A stretch of DNA of 64,000 bases from Cyanobacterium sp. HL-69 (GCA_002813895.1 CP024912.1:2821836-2885835); one strand, 5' to 3'; counted from the first letter of the stretch, positions 36,383-46,088 are shown. Numbers and translations: made by a program. The notes: generated from the sequence alone by a model not told the origin.

Positions 36383-36416
36383 AAAAAAGCCGTCTCTGAA
36401 TTAGGGGCGGTTTTTT
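36383..36416. terminator. Probable bidirectional terminator
   Basis: AAAAAAGCCGTCTC pairs with GGGGCGGTTTTTT around a 7-base loop (one bulged G and two G-T pairs). A runs on the left and T runs on the right allow use on either strand; here it ends the small plus-strand gene. Confidence 0.65.
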
Positions 36417-36495
36417 GTAGGGAAAAGAGACTCCGATTACCGTTTCTATAGAATGAACTAGAATAAGAAAATAGATATAAACAAAAGACATCACA

Positions 36496-37767
36496 ATGAG
36501 CCTAACCGCAGTTAAACCTAGCCTCACTAAGACACCCACCATCACTACATTATCTAATGGGTTGACCATTATTGCCGAACAAATGCCCGTAGAAGCCGTT
36601 AATTTTAATGTATGGTTTAATGTTGGTTCAGCGGTAGAAAGTAATCAAATTAATGGAATGGCTCACTTTTTAGAACATATGATCTTTAAAGGAAGTCAAA
36701 GGTTGGTTTGTGGGGAGTTTGAGAGAGTGGTGGAGGCTAGGGGCGCTGTGACAAATGCAGCCACAAGTCATGAATATACCCATTTTTATGTCACTTCTTC
36801 TCCCCAAGATTTTGCAGATTTAGCCCCTTTACAGCTAGATTTGGTTTTAAATTGTAGTTTACCTGAGTCGGAGTTTACCAGAGAGAAGTTAGTTGTTTTA
36901 GAGGAAATTCGCAGGGCAAACGATAATCCTCGCCGTTTGGCTTTTGAAAAGGCCATGAAGATTTGTTTTCCTAATTTACCTTATTCTCGCCCTATTTTAG
37001 GCACAGAAGAAATTATTGAGCCTTTAACAAGGCAACAAATGTATGATTTTCACCGCTGTTGGTATCAACCAGCGTCCATGACGGTTAATGCGGTGGGTAA
37101 TCTACCTGTGGAGGATTTAACAGGTATTGTGGCGGAAGCTATGGGGGATTTTGCACTGGGGCAACAGACTTTTAAACCTCAGATTATCCCTGAGTCGCCT
37201 TTTACCGACATTGTGAGGGAGGAGTATGTAGATTCTGCCCTACAACAATCGAGGATGATTATGATGTGGCGTGTGCCGGGGTTAATGAGTTTTCATGATA
37301 CCCTTGCTTTGGATGTTTTGGCCATGATTTTGGGGCAGGGTAAGTTATCTCGTTTATTCCGTAGTCTCAGGGAAGATAAAAGGTTAGTGAAGGGTATTGG
37401 TGCTAGTAATATGAATCATCAGGTGCAGGGGGTTTTTTATATTGCGAGTCAGTTGGATAAGGATAATTTGGATGAGGTGGAGGGAGAGATTCTTAATAAT
37501 ATCAAGGATATTCAGGATAATGGAGTGTCTGAGGTTGAGTTGAAAAGGGTTTGTAATCTGGTGGCGAATCAGTTTATTTTTCATAGTGAAAAACCGAGCG
37601 ATCGCGCCAATCTTTACGGTTATTATTATTCTCAGTTAGGTAGTTTAGATCTAGCTTTTAGTTATACTGACAATTTACGCTCTTTGACGGTGGATGACAT
37701 TCAACAAGCTGCCCAAAAATATCTCGATGTTCATGCCTACGGCATCGTTAGGGCAATGAATGAGTAA
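36496..37767 (+). CDS. M16-family zinc metallopeptidase
   Basis: A 423-residue inverzincin. The HxxEH motif is HFLEHMIFKG (about residues 55-64), and the third zinc ligand is expected in the downstream LEEIRRAND segment. The C-terminal half holds the second M16 domain (SRLFRSLREDKRLV). Cyanobacteria often carry two such peptidases side by side, one without the zinc motif; only the catalytic form is here. It likely degrades short peptides such as transit or signal peptides. It lies 130 bp upstream of pyrH on the same strand. Confidence 0.92.
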   Translation: MSLTAVKPSLTKTPTITTLSNGLTIIAEQMPVEAVNFNVWFNVGSAVESNQINGMAHFLEHMIFKGSQRLVCGEFERVVEARGAVTNAATSHEYTHFYVTSSPQDFADLAPLQLDLVLNCSLPESEFTREKLVVLEEIRRANDNPRRLAFEKAMKICFPNLPYSRPILGTEEIIEPLTRQQMYDFHRCWYQPASMTVNAVGNLPVEDLTGIVAEAMGDFALGQQTFKPQIIPESPFTDIVREEYVDSALQQSRMIMMWRVPGLMSFHDTLALDVLAMILGQGKLSRLFRSLREDKRLVKGIGASNMNHQVQGVFYIASQLDKDNLDEVEGEILNNIKDIQDNGVSEVELKRVCNLVANQFIFHSEKPSDRANLYGYYYSQLGSLDLAFSYTDNLRSLTVDDIQQAAQKYLDVHAYGIVRAMNE

Positions 37768-37897
37768 TGGGAAACAACGGTGATAGGGAGATAGGGTGAT
37801 TAATCTTTATTATCCATTGCTTAATTGCTCTAAAGACACAAAAACTGCTATCTTAACGAAAGAAAATAATCAAAAAGAAAAAAGGCACGACTAAACA

Positions 37898-38620
37898 ATG
37901 ATTTACCAACGGGTTTTACTGAAGTTAAGCGGTGAAGCATTAATGGGTAATTTGGGTTATGGAATTGATCCTAAAGTAGTTGCCGATATTGCTGAAGACA
38001 TTGCGCAGGTTGTAAAAGAAAATGTAGAGGTTGCCATAGTCGTTGGTGGAGGTAATATTTTTAGGGGTGTAAAAGCATCCGCCGCGGGAATGGATAGGGC
38101 TACGGCTGACTATGTCGGTATGATTGCCACTGTTATGAATGCTATGACATTACAAGATGCTTTAGAAAGAATGGATGTTCCGACTAGAGTTCAAACTGCG
38201 ATCGCCATGCAAGAAGTAGCCGAACCTTATATTCGCAGACGTGCCATTCGTCACCTAGAAGTAGGGAGAGTTGTTATATTCGGTGCAGGTTCAGGAAATC
38301 CCTTTTTTACCACCGATACCACGGCGGCATTACGGGCAGCAGAAATTGACGCTCAAGTGATTTTTAAAGCCACTAAAGTAGATGGTGTTTATGATAGCGA
38401 TCCTGTTACTAATCCTGATGCTCGTCTTTATAAAAGTTTAAACTATAACCATGTTTTAACCCAAGATTTGAGGGTAATGGACGGAACTGCGATCGCTCTT
38501 TGCAAAGAAAATAATATCCCCATTGTGGTATTCAACCTTGCCGAACGTGGTAATATCATTCGAGCAATAAAAGGTGAACCCATAGGTACAATTATAGGAG
38601 GTTCTTATGACGTTAATTGA
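37898..38620 (+). CDS. pyrH: UMP kinase
   Basis: A 240-residue amino-acid kinase-fold protein. Visible features: KLSGEALMG at the N-terminus, [10 protein letters not shown], the [11 protein letters not shown]-type loop ([17 protein letters not shown]), [14 protein letters not shown] and the terminal GTIIGG. It phosphorylates UMP to UDP in pyrimidine synthesis and in bacteria is a UTP-inhibited hexamer. It overlaps frr by 14 bases, the usual bacterial pairing. Confidence 0.97.
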   Translation: MIYQRVLLKLSGEALMGNLGYGIDPKVVADIAEDIAQVVKENVEVAIVVGGGNIFRGVKASAAGMDRATADYVGMIATVMNAMTLQDALERMDVPTRVQTAIAMQEVAEPYIRRRAIRHLEVGRVVIFGAGSGNPFFTTDTTAALRAAEIDAQVIFKATKVDGVYDSDPVTNPDARLYKSLNYNHVLTQDLRVMDGTAIALCKENNIPIVVFNLAERGNIIRAIKGEPIGTIIGGSYDVN

Positions 38621-39158
38621 TGATCTAAAAGCTAATATGCAAAAAAGTGTCGAGAGGACACAACAAGACTTTAATACCATTCGCACAGGTAGGGCAAACG
38701 CCAGTTTACTCGACAAAATCATGATCGATTACTATGGCGCTGATACTCCCCTAAAAACTTTGGCAGGTATTAGCACCCCCGATTCTACCACTATCTTAAT
38801 CCAACCTTTTGACCGTGGTAGTATGAGTCAAATTGAAAAAGCCATTTCCCTCTCCGACATTGGTTTAACTCCCAACAACGATGGGCAAGTAATTCGTCTC
38901 AATATTCCCCCTCTTACCGCAGAACGCCGCCAAGAATTTGTTAAACTAGCGGGGAAATATGCGGAAGATGGTAAAGTTTCTGTGCGCAATCACCGTCGTG
39001 ATGCCATTGACAAGGTGAGAAAACAGGAAAAAAATAGTGATATTTCTGAGGATGAATCCCGTGATTTACAGGATGAAATTCAAAAGGTAACGGATTTGTT
39101 TACTACCAAAATTGATGAACTTTTAGTCGTTAAAGAGAAGGAATTAACTAGTATTTAA
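38607..39158 (+). CDS. frr: Ribosome recycling factor
   Basis: A 183-residue protein with the RRF pattern: N-terminal helix ending [15 protein letters not shown], then VDYYG-like [10 protein letters not shown] and the C-terminal helices ([22 protein letters not shown] and [19 protein letters not shown]). It splits post-termination ribosomes together with EF-G. The start overlaps the end of pyrH, with GGAGG (38599-38603) just ahead of the ATG as its ribosome binding site. Confidence 0.97.
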   Translation: MTLIDDLKANMQKSVERTQQDFNTIRTGRANASLLDKIMIDYYGADTPLKTLAGISTPDSTTILIQPFDRGSMSQIEKAISLSDIGLTPNNDGQVIRLNIPPLTAERRQEFVKLAGKYAEDGKVSVRNHRRDAIDKVRKQEKNSDISEDESRDLQDEIQKVTDLFTTKIDELLVVKEKELTSI

Positions 39159-39189
39159 ACTAGATTTTACAGAATATGTTCGGTTGGGG

Positions 39190-39209
39190 CAAGGGGTTGA
39201 AACCCCTTG
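39190..39209. terminator. Hairpin after frr, possible terminator or dispersed repeat
   Basis: CAAGGGG (39190-39196) and CCCCTTG (39203-39209) pair perfectly around TTGAAA. A TTTTTT run follows only 10 bases later, so this may be a weak terminator or a copy of a dispersed cyanobacterial palindrome. Confidence 0.55.
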
Positions 39210-39278
39210 TTAATAAGAGTTTTTTCCCCCAAGGGTATAAAAGTTCGTTATTGAGATAAAAAAGGCTAAGAAAATTTT

Positions 39279-40286
39279 ATGATCAATATTGCTATTTTGG
39301 GAGCAGGTCGTTGGGGGAGTCATTTTGTTAAAATTTTTCTTAATCATAGCTATGTTAATTTAAAAGCAGTTTGTGATAGTAGCCAAGAAAGATTGAATTT
39401 TTTTCAAGAAAAATATCAAATTCCTCAAACAGTTAAGTTATTAACTAATTGGCAAGAGATAAGTAATATAAAAGAGTTAGATGCAGTTATAATAACCACT
39501 CCAGCGACTTCTCATTATAACTTGATTAAGTATTTTCTCGACAAAAACTATCATGCATTAGCAGAAAAACCTCTTACAATTAACTCTAGTAATGCTAAAG
39601 AATTAACAGATTTAGCTAATAAGAATAACCTAATTTTATTTGTTGATCATACTTATCTATTTAACCCTTTAATTGAAGAATTAAATCACAAAATTCAAAA
39701 GGGAGATATAGGAGATTTAAAATATGGCTATGCTTCTCGCACCCATGCTGATGCTATCCGAGGGGATGTTAATGTTATTTGGGATTTAGCCATTCATGAT
39801 ATTTCCATTTTTAACTATGTTTTGGGGGAAAAACCTTTCCAAGTTAGGGCCGAAGGGCAAAATTTTCTCTCTCATAATTTGATAGATGTGGCATGGTTAA
39901 AGTTATTTTATCCTAGTGGTTTTGTGGCGACGATTCATGTTAGTTGGTTAAATGCCGATAAACAAAGAAAATTAACCATTGTGGGAGAAAAGGGTAGTTT
40001 AGTTTTTGATGAGATGATGTCTTCTTCTCCTTTAACCCTTCATCGGGCAAATATCCATCAAGATGTGTCGCCTATGATGGTGGATGGTTATGACATAGAG
40101 AATATCGATTTTACCCCTTTTAATACTTTACAACTAATGGGCGATCGCTTCCTCTCCGCCATCAAAACCAATCATCAACCGAGAATATCCACGGGAGAAT
40201 TTGCCACCGAATTAATCCAAATCCTCGAAGCGCTAGATACATCATTAAAAAATAATAGTGCCATGGTTTCCGTTAACTATGGATAA
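39279..40286 (+). CDS. Gfo/Idh/MocA-family oxidoreductase
   Basis: A 335-residue dehydrogenase. The N-terminal Rossmann nucleotide-binding loop is GAGRWGSHF, followed by TTPATSHY and AEKPLT, the conserved EKP motif. The C-terminal domain has IWDLAIHDISIFNYVLG with catalytic-type Asp and His. Members reduce or oxidise sugars or related compounds with NAD(P); the ILGAGRWG and Gly-rich pattern resemble WlbA-type UDP-sugar dehydrogenases, but the substrate is not determinable. It begins 120 bp after frr. Confidence 0.83.
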   Translation: MINIAILGAGRWGSHFVKIFLNHSYVNLKAVCDSSQERLNFFQEKYQIPQTVKLLTNWQEISNIKELDAVIITTPATSHYNLIKYFLDKNYHALAEKPLTINSSNAKELTDLANKNNLILFVDHTYLFNPLIEELNHKIQKGDIGDLKYGYASRTHADAIRGDVNVIWDLAIHDISIFNYVLGEKPFQVRAEGQNFLSHNLIDVAWLKLFYPSGFVATIHVSWLNADKQRKLTIVGEKGSLVFDEMMSSSPLTLHRANIHQDVSPMMVDGYDIENIDFTPFNTLQLMGDRFLSAIKTNHQPRISTGEFATELIQILEALDTSLKNNSAMVSVNYG

Positions 40287-40330
40287 AATAAAAGACGATT
40301 AATACTATCCTAAAAAGGATTTTAAAGAAA

Positions 40331-41005
40331 ATGGCAAAAGGTGATCAACTATATGTGTGGCGTAAATTTGCTAACCTTGATGGCGTATATCAACACCATG
40401 GCATCGACATAGGAAATGGCAATATTATCCATTATCGTAAACCTAGCGAGGTAGTAGAAAAAACATCCTTTGACACCTTCAGTAAAGGTAATCGGGTTTA
40501 TATCCGTCAATATCCTCGGGGTTTTTCTTTCATTCCTGATATTGTCATAGAAAGGGCTTTTAGTCGTCTTGGGGAAAAAAAATATAATTTATTGTTTAAT
40601 AATTGTGAACATTTTGCCACTTGGTGCAAAACAGGAATTAATGAAAGTCAACAAGTACAAGACTTTATTCCTACTATTAATAAGCTAAATACTTTTAATC
40701 TTTTTGATCCCCTTAAAACAGCTTTTAAAGATGTTAGTAATAATAATACCGAAAATATTATTGATAGTGCTTTAAATGATATTAGAGTGGCTTGGGATAG
40801 AATACAACCTGAATATAAAGAAGCTCTCAAAGAAGTTGATGTATGGCAAAAAGTTGCCTATAAAGCGCTACAAAATAACCGTGAAGATTTGGCAAGGGAG
40901 GCTTTGATTAGAAAGAAAACAAATCAAAGTAAAGTTAATGAATTACAAAGGGAACTAGAAAAATTAGCTACCATGACAGAAGGACTAATTCAGAGTAAAA
41001 AATAA
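40331..41005 (+). CDS. LRAT-domain (NlpC/P60-like) protein
   Basis: A 224-residue protein. The N-terminal 110 residues match the lecithin:retinol acyltransferase fold: His in YQHHGIDIGNGNIIHY and the NCEHFATWC motif with the catalytic-type Cys nearby. LRAT-like proteins are permuted papain-fold thiol acyltransferases or hydrolases. The C-terminal half is helical and charged (ending in a coiled-coil-like segment LQRELEKLATM). No signal peptide. In bacteria the substrate is usually unknown. It follows the oxidoreductase gene by 44 bp. Confidence 0.78.
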   Translation: MAKGDQLYVWRKFANLDGVYQHHGIDIGNGNIIHYRKPSEVVEKTSFDTFSKGNRVYIRQYPRGFSFIPDIVIERAFSRLGEKKYNLLFNNCEHFATWCKTGINESQQVQDFIPTINKLNTFNLFDPLKTAFKDVSNNNTENIIDSALNDIRVAWDRIQPEYKEALKEVDVWQKVAYKALQNNREDLAREALIRKKTNQSKVNELQRELEKLATMTEGLIQSKK

Positions 41006-41145
41006 CCAAAAGTTTTAAATGTTAGGGAGTAGGGGTTACAGGGAGATTAACTTTAATGCTTACCTTTCTGCCTCCATTGTTTCCTTTCCTTGTCAAAACC
41101 TCTAAATTAAGTTAAACTTGTGTATGATGGCATAAACTTGCCTGA

Positions 41146-41219
41146 CGAGATGTAGCGCAGCTTGGTAGCGCGCCTGCTTTGGGAGCAGGATGCCGCAGGT
41201 TCAAATCCTGTCATCTCGA
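41146..41219 (+). tRNA. tRNA-Pro (UGG)
   Basis: A 74-nt cloverleaf: acceptor CGAGATG/CATCTCG, D arm with GCGCAGCTTGGTAGCGC, anticodon stem CCTGC/GCAGG with loop TTTGGGA (anticodon TGG), and T arm CAGGTTCAAATCCTG. Discriminator base A; no CCA is encoded. Confidence 0.97.
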
Positions 41220-41228
41220 TATATGCTC

Positions 41229-41251
41229 AAAAAAAAGGGGGTATTCCCCCC
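41229..41251 (-). terminator. Terminator of gpsA
   Basis: GGGGG/CCCCC with a 4-base loop, preceded on the plus strand by eight A, i.e. a T8 run on the minus strand. It lies 9 bases beyond the gpsA stop codon. Confidence 0.88.
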
Positions 41252-41259
41252 AAGGTAGA

Positions 41260-42201
41260 TTAAAACTCCAAATACCAAAATTCTTCTTTTAATTCCCTCT
41301 CCATGAGATTTTCAACGGCTTCCACGGGGGATACTTTACCTTTTAAGAGTAAATACACCTGATAGGAAATCGGGACGGGGATTTTTTCCTTGTGTGCTAA
41401 TTTAATCAATACATTGGCGGTGTTAACTCCTTCTGCTGTGCCTTCTAAATTCTCTAAAATGTCTTCTAAAGCCTTCCCTTGAGATAACCCCATGCCCACT
41501 TGATAGTTACGAGATAAGGGGCTGTCACAGGTAGCTAGTAAATCTCCTAACCCTGATAAACCGAAAAATGTTTCCACCGATGCACCTAGATGAGTACCTA
41601 CCCTAATCATTTCTGGTAATGCTCTAGTTAAAAGGGCAGCTTTTGCGTTTGTACCTAAGTTTAACCCATCACACACCCCCGATGCGATCGCCATTACATT
41701 TTTCAATGTACCACCCAATTCTGTACCAATAGGGTCATTATTAACATATACCCTAAAAATATCCGAAGCAAACATACTTTGTACCAACTCCGCCCCTTCC
41801 GTATCATTACTCGCCAATACCGTAGCTGCAGGTAAACCTTTTTTAATCTCCTTAGAAAGATTAGGCCCTGATAATACTATTACCGCATGGTTAGGAAAAG
41901 TTTCCTGCCAAATTTGAGAAGGGGTAAGGGTAGTTTCAAAATCCAAACCCTTAGTGGCAGTGACAATAATAGCCTTCTCTTTTAAACCGATTTCCTTAAG
42001 TTGTTGACTAACAGCCACAACCCCCTTCATGGAAATAGCAGAAATAATTACATCCGCATCCTTTACCACTTCTTCTAAAGATTTTTCAGCCCGACGACTC
42101 CACACCTCACATTCAAATCCCGCACGGTTAAGCAAAAAACATAAACTTGTACCCCATGCCCCTGCACCAATAATAATTGTTTTAAGATTTTCAGTAGTCA
42201 T
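41260..42201 (-). CDS. gpsA: Glycerol-3-phosphate dehydrogenase [NAD(P)+]
   Basis: A 313-residue enzyme. The nucleotide-binding loop is GAGAWGTS at the N-terminus; SGPNLSKEI and the catalytic Lys in GTLKNVMAIASGVCDGLNLG are conserved, as is GLSGLGDLLATC. It reduces dihydroxyacetone phosphate to sn-glycerol-3-phosphate for membrane lipids. Slightly shorter than E. coli GpsA but complete. It converges with tRNA-Pro and has its own terminator. Confidence 0.95.
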   Translation of the reverse strand: MTTENLKTIIIGAGAWGTSLCFLLNRAGFECEVWSRRAEKSLEEVVKDADVIISAISMKGVVAVSQQLKEIGLKEKAIIVTATKGLDFETTLTPSQIWQETFPNHAVIVLSGPNLSKEIKKGLPAATVLASNDTEGAELVQSMFASDIFRVYVNNDPIGTELGGTLKNVMAIASGVCDGLNLGTNAKAALLTRALPEMIRVGTHLGASVETFFGLSGLGDLLATCDSPLSRNYQVGMGLSQGKALEDILENLEGTAEGVNTANVLIKLAHKEKIPVPISYQVYLLLKGKVSPVEAVENLMERELKEEFWYLEF

Positions 42202-42338
42202 AATAATTTAATCCTGTTATTTTCATAGGATGAATAATTTCATCACAAACTAATTTTAAAGGTAGATGGATAAAATAAATGTTATGGAAGATGACTTTTT
42301 ATTAGTTACCCCATCAACAACTAAAAATTCAAACAACA

Positions 42339-43184
42339 ATGTCCAATATTTATTTTATAACAATATTCTTAATACTTATTCTTTTTTGTGCATTTATTTT
42401 GGCCTTTAAAGTAAATAAAAAAAGAAAATTAATTTATTCATAACCTATTAATCAAGAGTGGATTAGTTTCCTTGAAAATAACGTTTATTTATATAAAAAA
42501 CTTCCTGAACAATATAAACCACAATTACATAATTATATTAAAATATTTATTGCTGAAAAAGAATTTATAGGCAAAGAAGGCATCGAAGTTACTGAACAAA
42601 TGAAACTAATGATTACCTCCCAAGCCTGTTTATTATTACTTGATAATAATCCTAACTTTTTACATCCAAACAAAAGTAATTATTTTCCCTATTTAAAGTT
42701 TATTTATATTTATCCTGACAGAATAGAAAATAAACTTAATAAAAAAGTCCCCGAAAGTAGTTTACTATTAGGTCAATCATCAGTAGGTCATAAATCAGGA
42801 AAAGATGGTAATATTCTTCTTTCTTGGTTAGATGTTAAACTAGAATCACAATCTTATAATAGTGAAAGTAATGTAGTTTTACATGAATTTAGCCATCAAT
42901 TAGACCAAGAATTTGGCAATGCGACAGGTACTCCAAAACTAAAAAATTTAGAAGCTACTTTAATTTGGCAAAATATCTTTAAAATAGAGTATCAAAAATT
43001 ATGTTTATCCATCGAAAAACAAGAATATACTCTTATTGATAAATACGGTGCAACTAACCCCGTAGAATTTTTTGCAGTGGCTACGGAAGCCTTTTTTCTT
43101 AAAGGAAAATTAATAGCAGTGAATCACCCTTTATTATATGAACAATTGAGGCAATATTATCAAGTAGATCCTGCTTTATGGTAA
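42339..43184 (+). pseudogene. mtfA-like M90 zinc peptidase with an in-frame stop
   Basis: From ATG 42339 an N-terminal hydrophobic segment (FITIFLILILFCAFILAF) is followed by a basic patch and TAA at 42441-42443. The same frame then continues without break: NQEWISFLENNVYLYKKLP and onward to the zinc motif HEFSHQLDQEFG and the stop at 43184. This is the family architecture of MtfA/DUF980 peptidases. No ATG, GTG or TTG lies between the stop and ATG 42600, so the only restart gives a 194-residue protein that keeps the zinc motif but lacks about 50 residues of the domain and the membrane anchor. A CAA-to-TAA change is the simplest explanation. Confidence 0.75.
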
Positions 43185-43402
43185 ACTAAATCTTATTTTA
43201 ATAATTGAGTAATTATGACAGTTAATAAAAAATAAGTAAAAATAAATATTTTTTAAATTGGAAAAATAAGTCAATTACTTGTATTTGTTTAAACAAAAAA
43301 TATTTTTGGTTATGTATATTTTAAAAATTGATAATTTTCTAAAAAAGATATTAGTTATATTATTTATGACAGCGCACCTTAATTAAATATCAAAACAAAA
43401 AA

Positions 43403-44437
43403 CTATTTAACATCAAAAAGTGTTTCATGGGTTAGGGCTAATTTTTCTAACTCTTTTCTTTTTTCTAAGGATAGACTAGGAGGATGATTATAAATGGTCA
43501 ATAAATCATTAAAAATTTGTTCAGGGTTATCAGGAAAAGACTTTAACTCATATCCCTTTATATCTAATTCTTGCATAAGTTGAGATACTTTAGGATCATA
43601 GGATAAAGCAAAACAATTACAACCCTCAGAAGCACCCATAATTAAACTGTGTAGTCTCATGCCGATGAGCATTTTTATTTGTTTAAAAATACCTTTTAAT
43701 TGTCGAGGATTTTCGATGATGATTACCTGACAATTATCTTTGAGTTGTTCTTCTATTTTTTGACATAATGATAGGTCTTGTTTTATTTGAAAAGGAATTA
43801 AAATAACGTTAGCTTTAGTTGCTTTTTGTAGTTGTTTTATGGAATCTATTAATAATTGTAATTTTTGATCAGTTAATGTAGAATGTTGACGAACATTAAC
43901 AGCAATTAAAGGAGCTTTTAAAAGACTAATGTTAATTTTTTTTTCACTAGATAAAGCCCAAACAGGATCAGGGGCAATAAAATAAGATAAATTCCAGTTA
44001 TCAAGGATTTTTGCTGAACCTTTATCCCTAACACTAATCCCCTCACAACCCTTTAATACTTGTTTGGTAATCCATTGAGTCAAAGGGAAATTAAGAGGCC
44101 CTATCCCTTGGGCATAGGCGATGGTAGTTAAGCCTTTTAGCTGTGCTAATTTCATTAAACTAGCATAAAAAAGAGGGCTTTTAATACTGGTGATATCCTG
44201 CATTAAACTACCGCCTCCCCAAATAAAATAATCTTGTTTTCCTAAGCTAATAATTTGTTTGGCAATATCAAGACGAGAATAGCTTTTTATTCCATAATTT
44301 TTGGTTGTTAAAGTTGGATTTCCTGATAAAACAATAGGTTCAATATCTTTAGGTAATCTCTCTATTAAAGACAATAATAATGCTTCATCCCCTGCGTTTC
44401 CCTGTCCATAATAGCCACAAATTATTGCTTTTTTCAT
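43403..44437 (-). CDS. csaB: Polysaccharide pyruvyl transferase CsaB
   Basis: A 344-residue protein. The start KKAIICGYYGQGNAGDEALL, the IWGGGSLMQD loop, YAQGIGPL, and the C-terminal MRLHSLIMGASEG are characteristic of pyruvyl transferases of the CsaB type. In Bacillus CsaB adds pyruvate to cell-wall polysaccharide to anchor S-layer-homology proteins; cyanobacteria use a similar system for outer-membrane and S-layer attachment. It lies 6 bp downstream of the His-rich exported protein gene, so they are probably cotranscribed. Confidence 0.88.
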   Translation of the reverse strand: MKKAIICGYYGQGNAGDEALLLSLIERLPKDIEPIVLSGNPTLTTKNYGIKSYSRLDIAKQIISLGKQDYFIWGGGSLMQDITSIKSPLFYASLMKLAQLKGLTTIAYAQGIGPLNFPLTQWITKQVLKGCEGISVRDKGSAKILDNWNLSYFIAPDPVWALSSEKKINISLLKAPLIAVNVRQHSTLTDQKLQLLIDSIKQLQKATKANVILIPFQIKQDLSLCQKIEEQLKDNCQVIIIENPRQLKGIFKQIKMLIGMRLHSLIMGASEGCNCFALSYDPKVSQLMQELDIKGYELKSFPDNPEQIFNDLLTIYNHPPSLSLEKRKELEKLALTHETLFDVK

Positions 44438-44443
44438 TCTTTT

Positions 44444-44914
44444 TTATTCATTAATAATTATGGTGCGATCGCCTATAATTGTACCTTGATAAATTAAATC
44501 TTCATGTAAATTAGTATTGAGAGTTATTTTAATCTCATTTTCACCCTTTGGCAAATCAGAAATATGATACCAATTGCCATAAATACGGGTAATTTTTTCC
44601 CCATTAATATATAAATGTCCATGACCTTGATTTATACTACTCTCTTGGTTTACCTCTTGGGGAGCAAAATCAAAATTTTCAGTGACAATTTTTAAATTCC
44701 ATCCCTCTTTATTATCTTTTATAGCTTCAATATTAACGGCGGGAACAAAATTATGACTAGAAACATCAATGGCTTGATGATGATGATCCATTTGATTGTT
44801 ATGATGATTATGCTCTTGATTACTATGGGCAAAAGCATTTTCAAGACTAAAACTAGAGGAAGAAATAAAAACGCAACTAAGAGCTAACAAAGACAAATTT
44901 ATTCGAGATTTCAT
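44444..44914 (-). CDS. His-rich exported protein
   Basis: A 156-residue protein with a signal peptide (LSLLALSCVFISSSSF, likely cleaved near AFA). The mature N-terminus is rich in histidine (HSNQEHNHHNNQMDHHHQ, about residues 30-47), suggesting binding of divalent metal such as copper, zinc or nickel. The rest is beta-rich, with GHGHLYINGEKITRIYGNWYHI and LPKGENEIKITL, a pattern found in small periplasmic domains of unknown role. Cotranscribed with csaB by spacing. Confidence 0.7.
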   Translation of the reverse strand: MKSRINLSLLALSCVFISSSSFSLENAFAHSNQEHNHHNNQMDHHHQAIDVSSHNFVPAVNIEAIKDNKEGWNLKIVTENFDFAPQEVNQESSINQGHGHLYINGEKITRIYGNWYHISDLPKGENEIKITLNTNLHEDLIYQGTIIGDRTIIINE

Positions 44915-45040
44915 AAATAATTATGACATGATAAATGATAACCCTTCTATTATTGAATAAAAGCTAAAAATAAAGCAAGTTTTACCACTGGTCAAAGTTA
45001 CATTTAAAATAAATTTTATTTCTCACAAAAAAAAGTTACT

Positions 45041-45520
45041 ATGTTTCGTTTTGCCCTACCTTCAGATATTCAAGCCTTAAAAAGTATCTACCAAAAATCA
45101 GTAACAGAATTAGCCCCTAGCCTATATACCAAAGAACAAGTAATTGCATGGTCATCATTTCCTGATGATACCGTAAAATTTACACAATTTATCCTTAAGC
45201 CTGATACCTATATCTTAGAAAATAATCAAGAAATAGTAGGCTTTTGTGGACTAGAAAAAAATGGACATATTGCTTCCCTTTATATTCATCCTGCCCACAC
45301 TCGTCAAGGATATGGCACTAATTTATTAAATTATGCCTTAAATCGAGGTATCCAAGAAAATATTAGTCGATTTTATAGTGAAGCTAGTTTTTTTTCTCAA
45401 CCACTATTTAAGCGTTGCGGCTTCAAAGTATTAGAAATGGAGACGGTTAAATATGGGGTAGTTTCTTTTGAAAGGTATAAAATGGAGAAAAGAATTACGA
45501 GGAAAAAAAATGAGCAGTAA
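45041..45520 (+). CDS. GNAT-family N-acetyltransferase
   Basis: A 159-residue acetyltransferase. The acetyl-CoA-binding loop is HTRQGYGTNLL in the (Q/R)xxGxG form, preceded by IASLYIHPA and followed by a helix. It belongs to the broad GNAT group related to ElaA/YjdJ-type proteins; the substrate is unknown. The gene's 3' end overlaps the rhomboid gene's start by 11 bases. Confidence 0.82.
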   Translation: MFRFALPSDIQALKSIYQKSVTELAPSLYTKEQVIAWSSFPDDTVKFTQFILKPDTYILENNQEIVGFCGLEKNGHIASLYIHPAHTRQGYGTNLLNYALNRGIQENISRFYSEASFFSQPLFKRCGFKVLEMETVKYGVVSFERYKMEKRITRKKNEQ

Positions 45521-46088
45521 TCAGGAGATGAAAGCGTTTATTGCTGAATTAAAAAATCAGTTTAAAATCATAGGATTATTTTTAGTAATTTTTTGGGCGG
45601 TGGAAATTATTAATCAATCCTTTTTCGCTAATAATCTTAATTATTTGGGCATCATACCAAGGAGTGTGGTGGGTTTGAGAGGAATTATATTTGCCCCTTT
45701 TCTCCATGTTGATTTTCCTCACCTACTAGCTAACACAGTGCCTTTTGCCATATTGGGTTGGTTTGTGATGTTACAAAATACAAAAGATTTTTATGTAGTT
45801 ACTCTCATTGCGAGTTTATTTAGTGGGGTGGGAGTATGGTTATTTGCTCAACCTAACTCCATTACCATGGGTGCTAGTGGGGTGATTTTTGGTTATTTGG
45901 GATTTTTATTGGCTAGGGGTTATTTTCAAAAAAATGCTCCTTCTATTGCTCTTTCTCTAACAGTAATATTTTTGTATGGTGGTATGATTTGGGGCATTTT
46001 GCCAGCTAATCCTAGTGTGTCATGGTTAGGTCATTTATTTGGCTTTTTAGGTGGAATTTATGCGGCTAAATTTATCTCCTCAAAATAA
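45510..46088 (+). CDS. Rhomboid-family intramembrane serine protease
   Basis: A 192-residue polytopic membrane protein, from ATG 45510, which has GAGG eight bases upstream. The catalytic Ser is in MGASGVIFGYLG (GxSG motif) and the His in SWLGHLFGFLGG. FLHVDFPHLLANTVPF supplies the HxxxN-like region of TM2. About six TM segments. It cleaves membrane proteins within the bilayer; the substrate is unknown. Overlaps the GNAT gene, so translation is likely coupled. Confidence 0.88.
   Translation: MSSNQEMKAFIAELKNQFKIIGLFLVIFWAVEIINQSFFANNLNYLGIIPRSVVGLRGIIFAPFLHVDFPHLLANTVPFAILGWFVMLQNTKDFYVVTLIASLFSGVGVWLFAQPNSITMGASGVIFGYLGFLLARGYFQKNAPSIALSLTVIFLYGGMIWGILPANPSVSWLGHLFGFLGGIYAAKFISSK

Noticed and set aside
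39181-39240. CRISPR-like repeat around the CAAGGGG hairpin
   Set aside because: Only one copy; no spacer-repeat pattern anywhere in the window.
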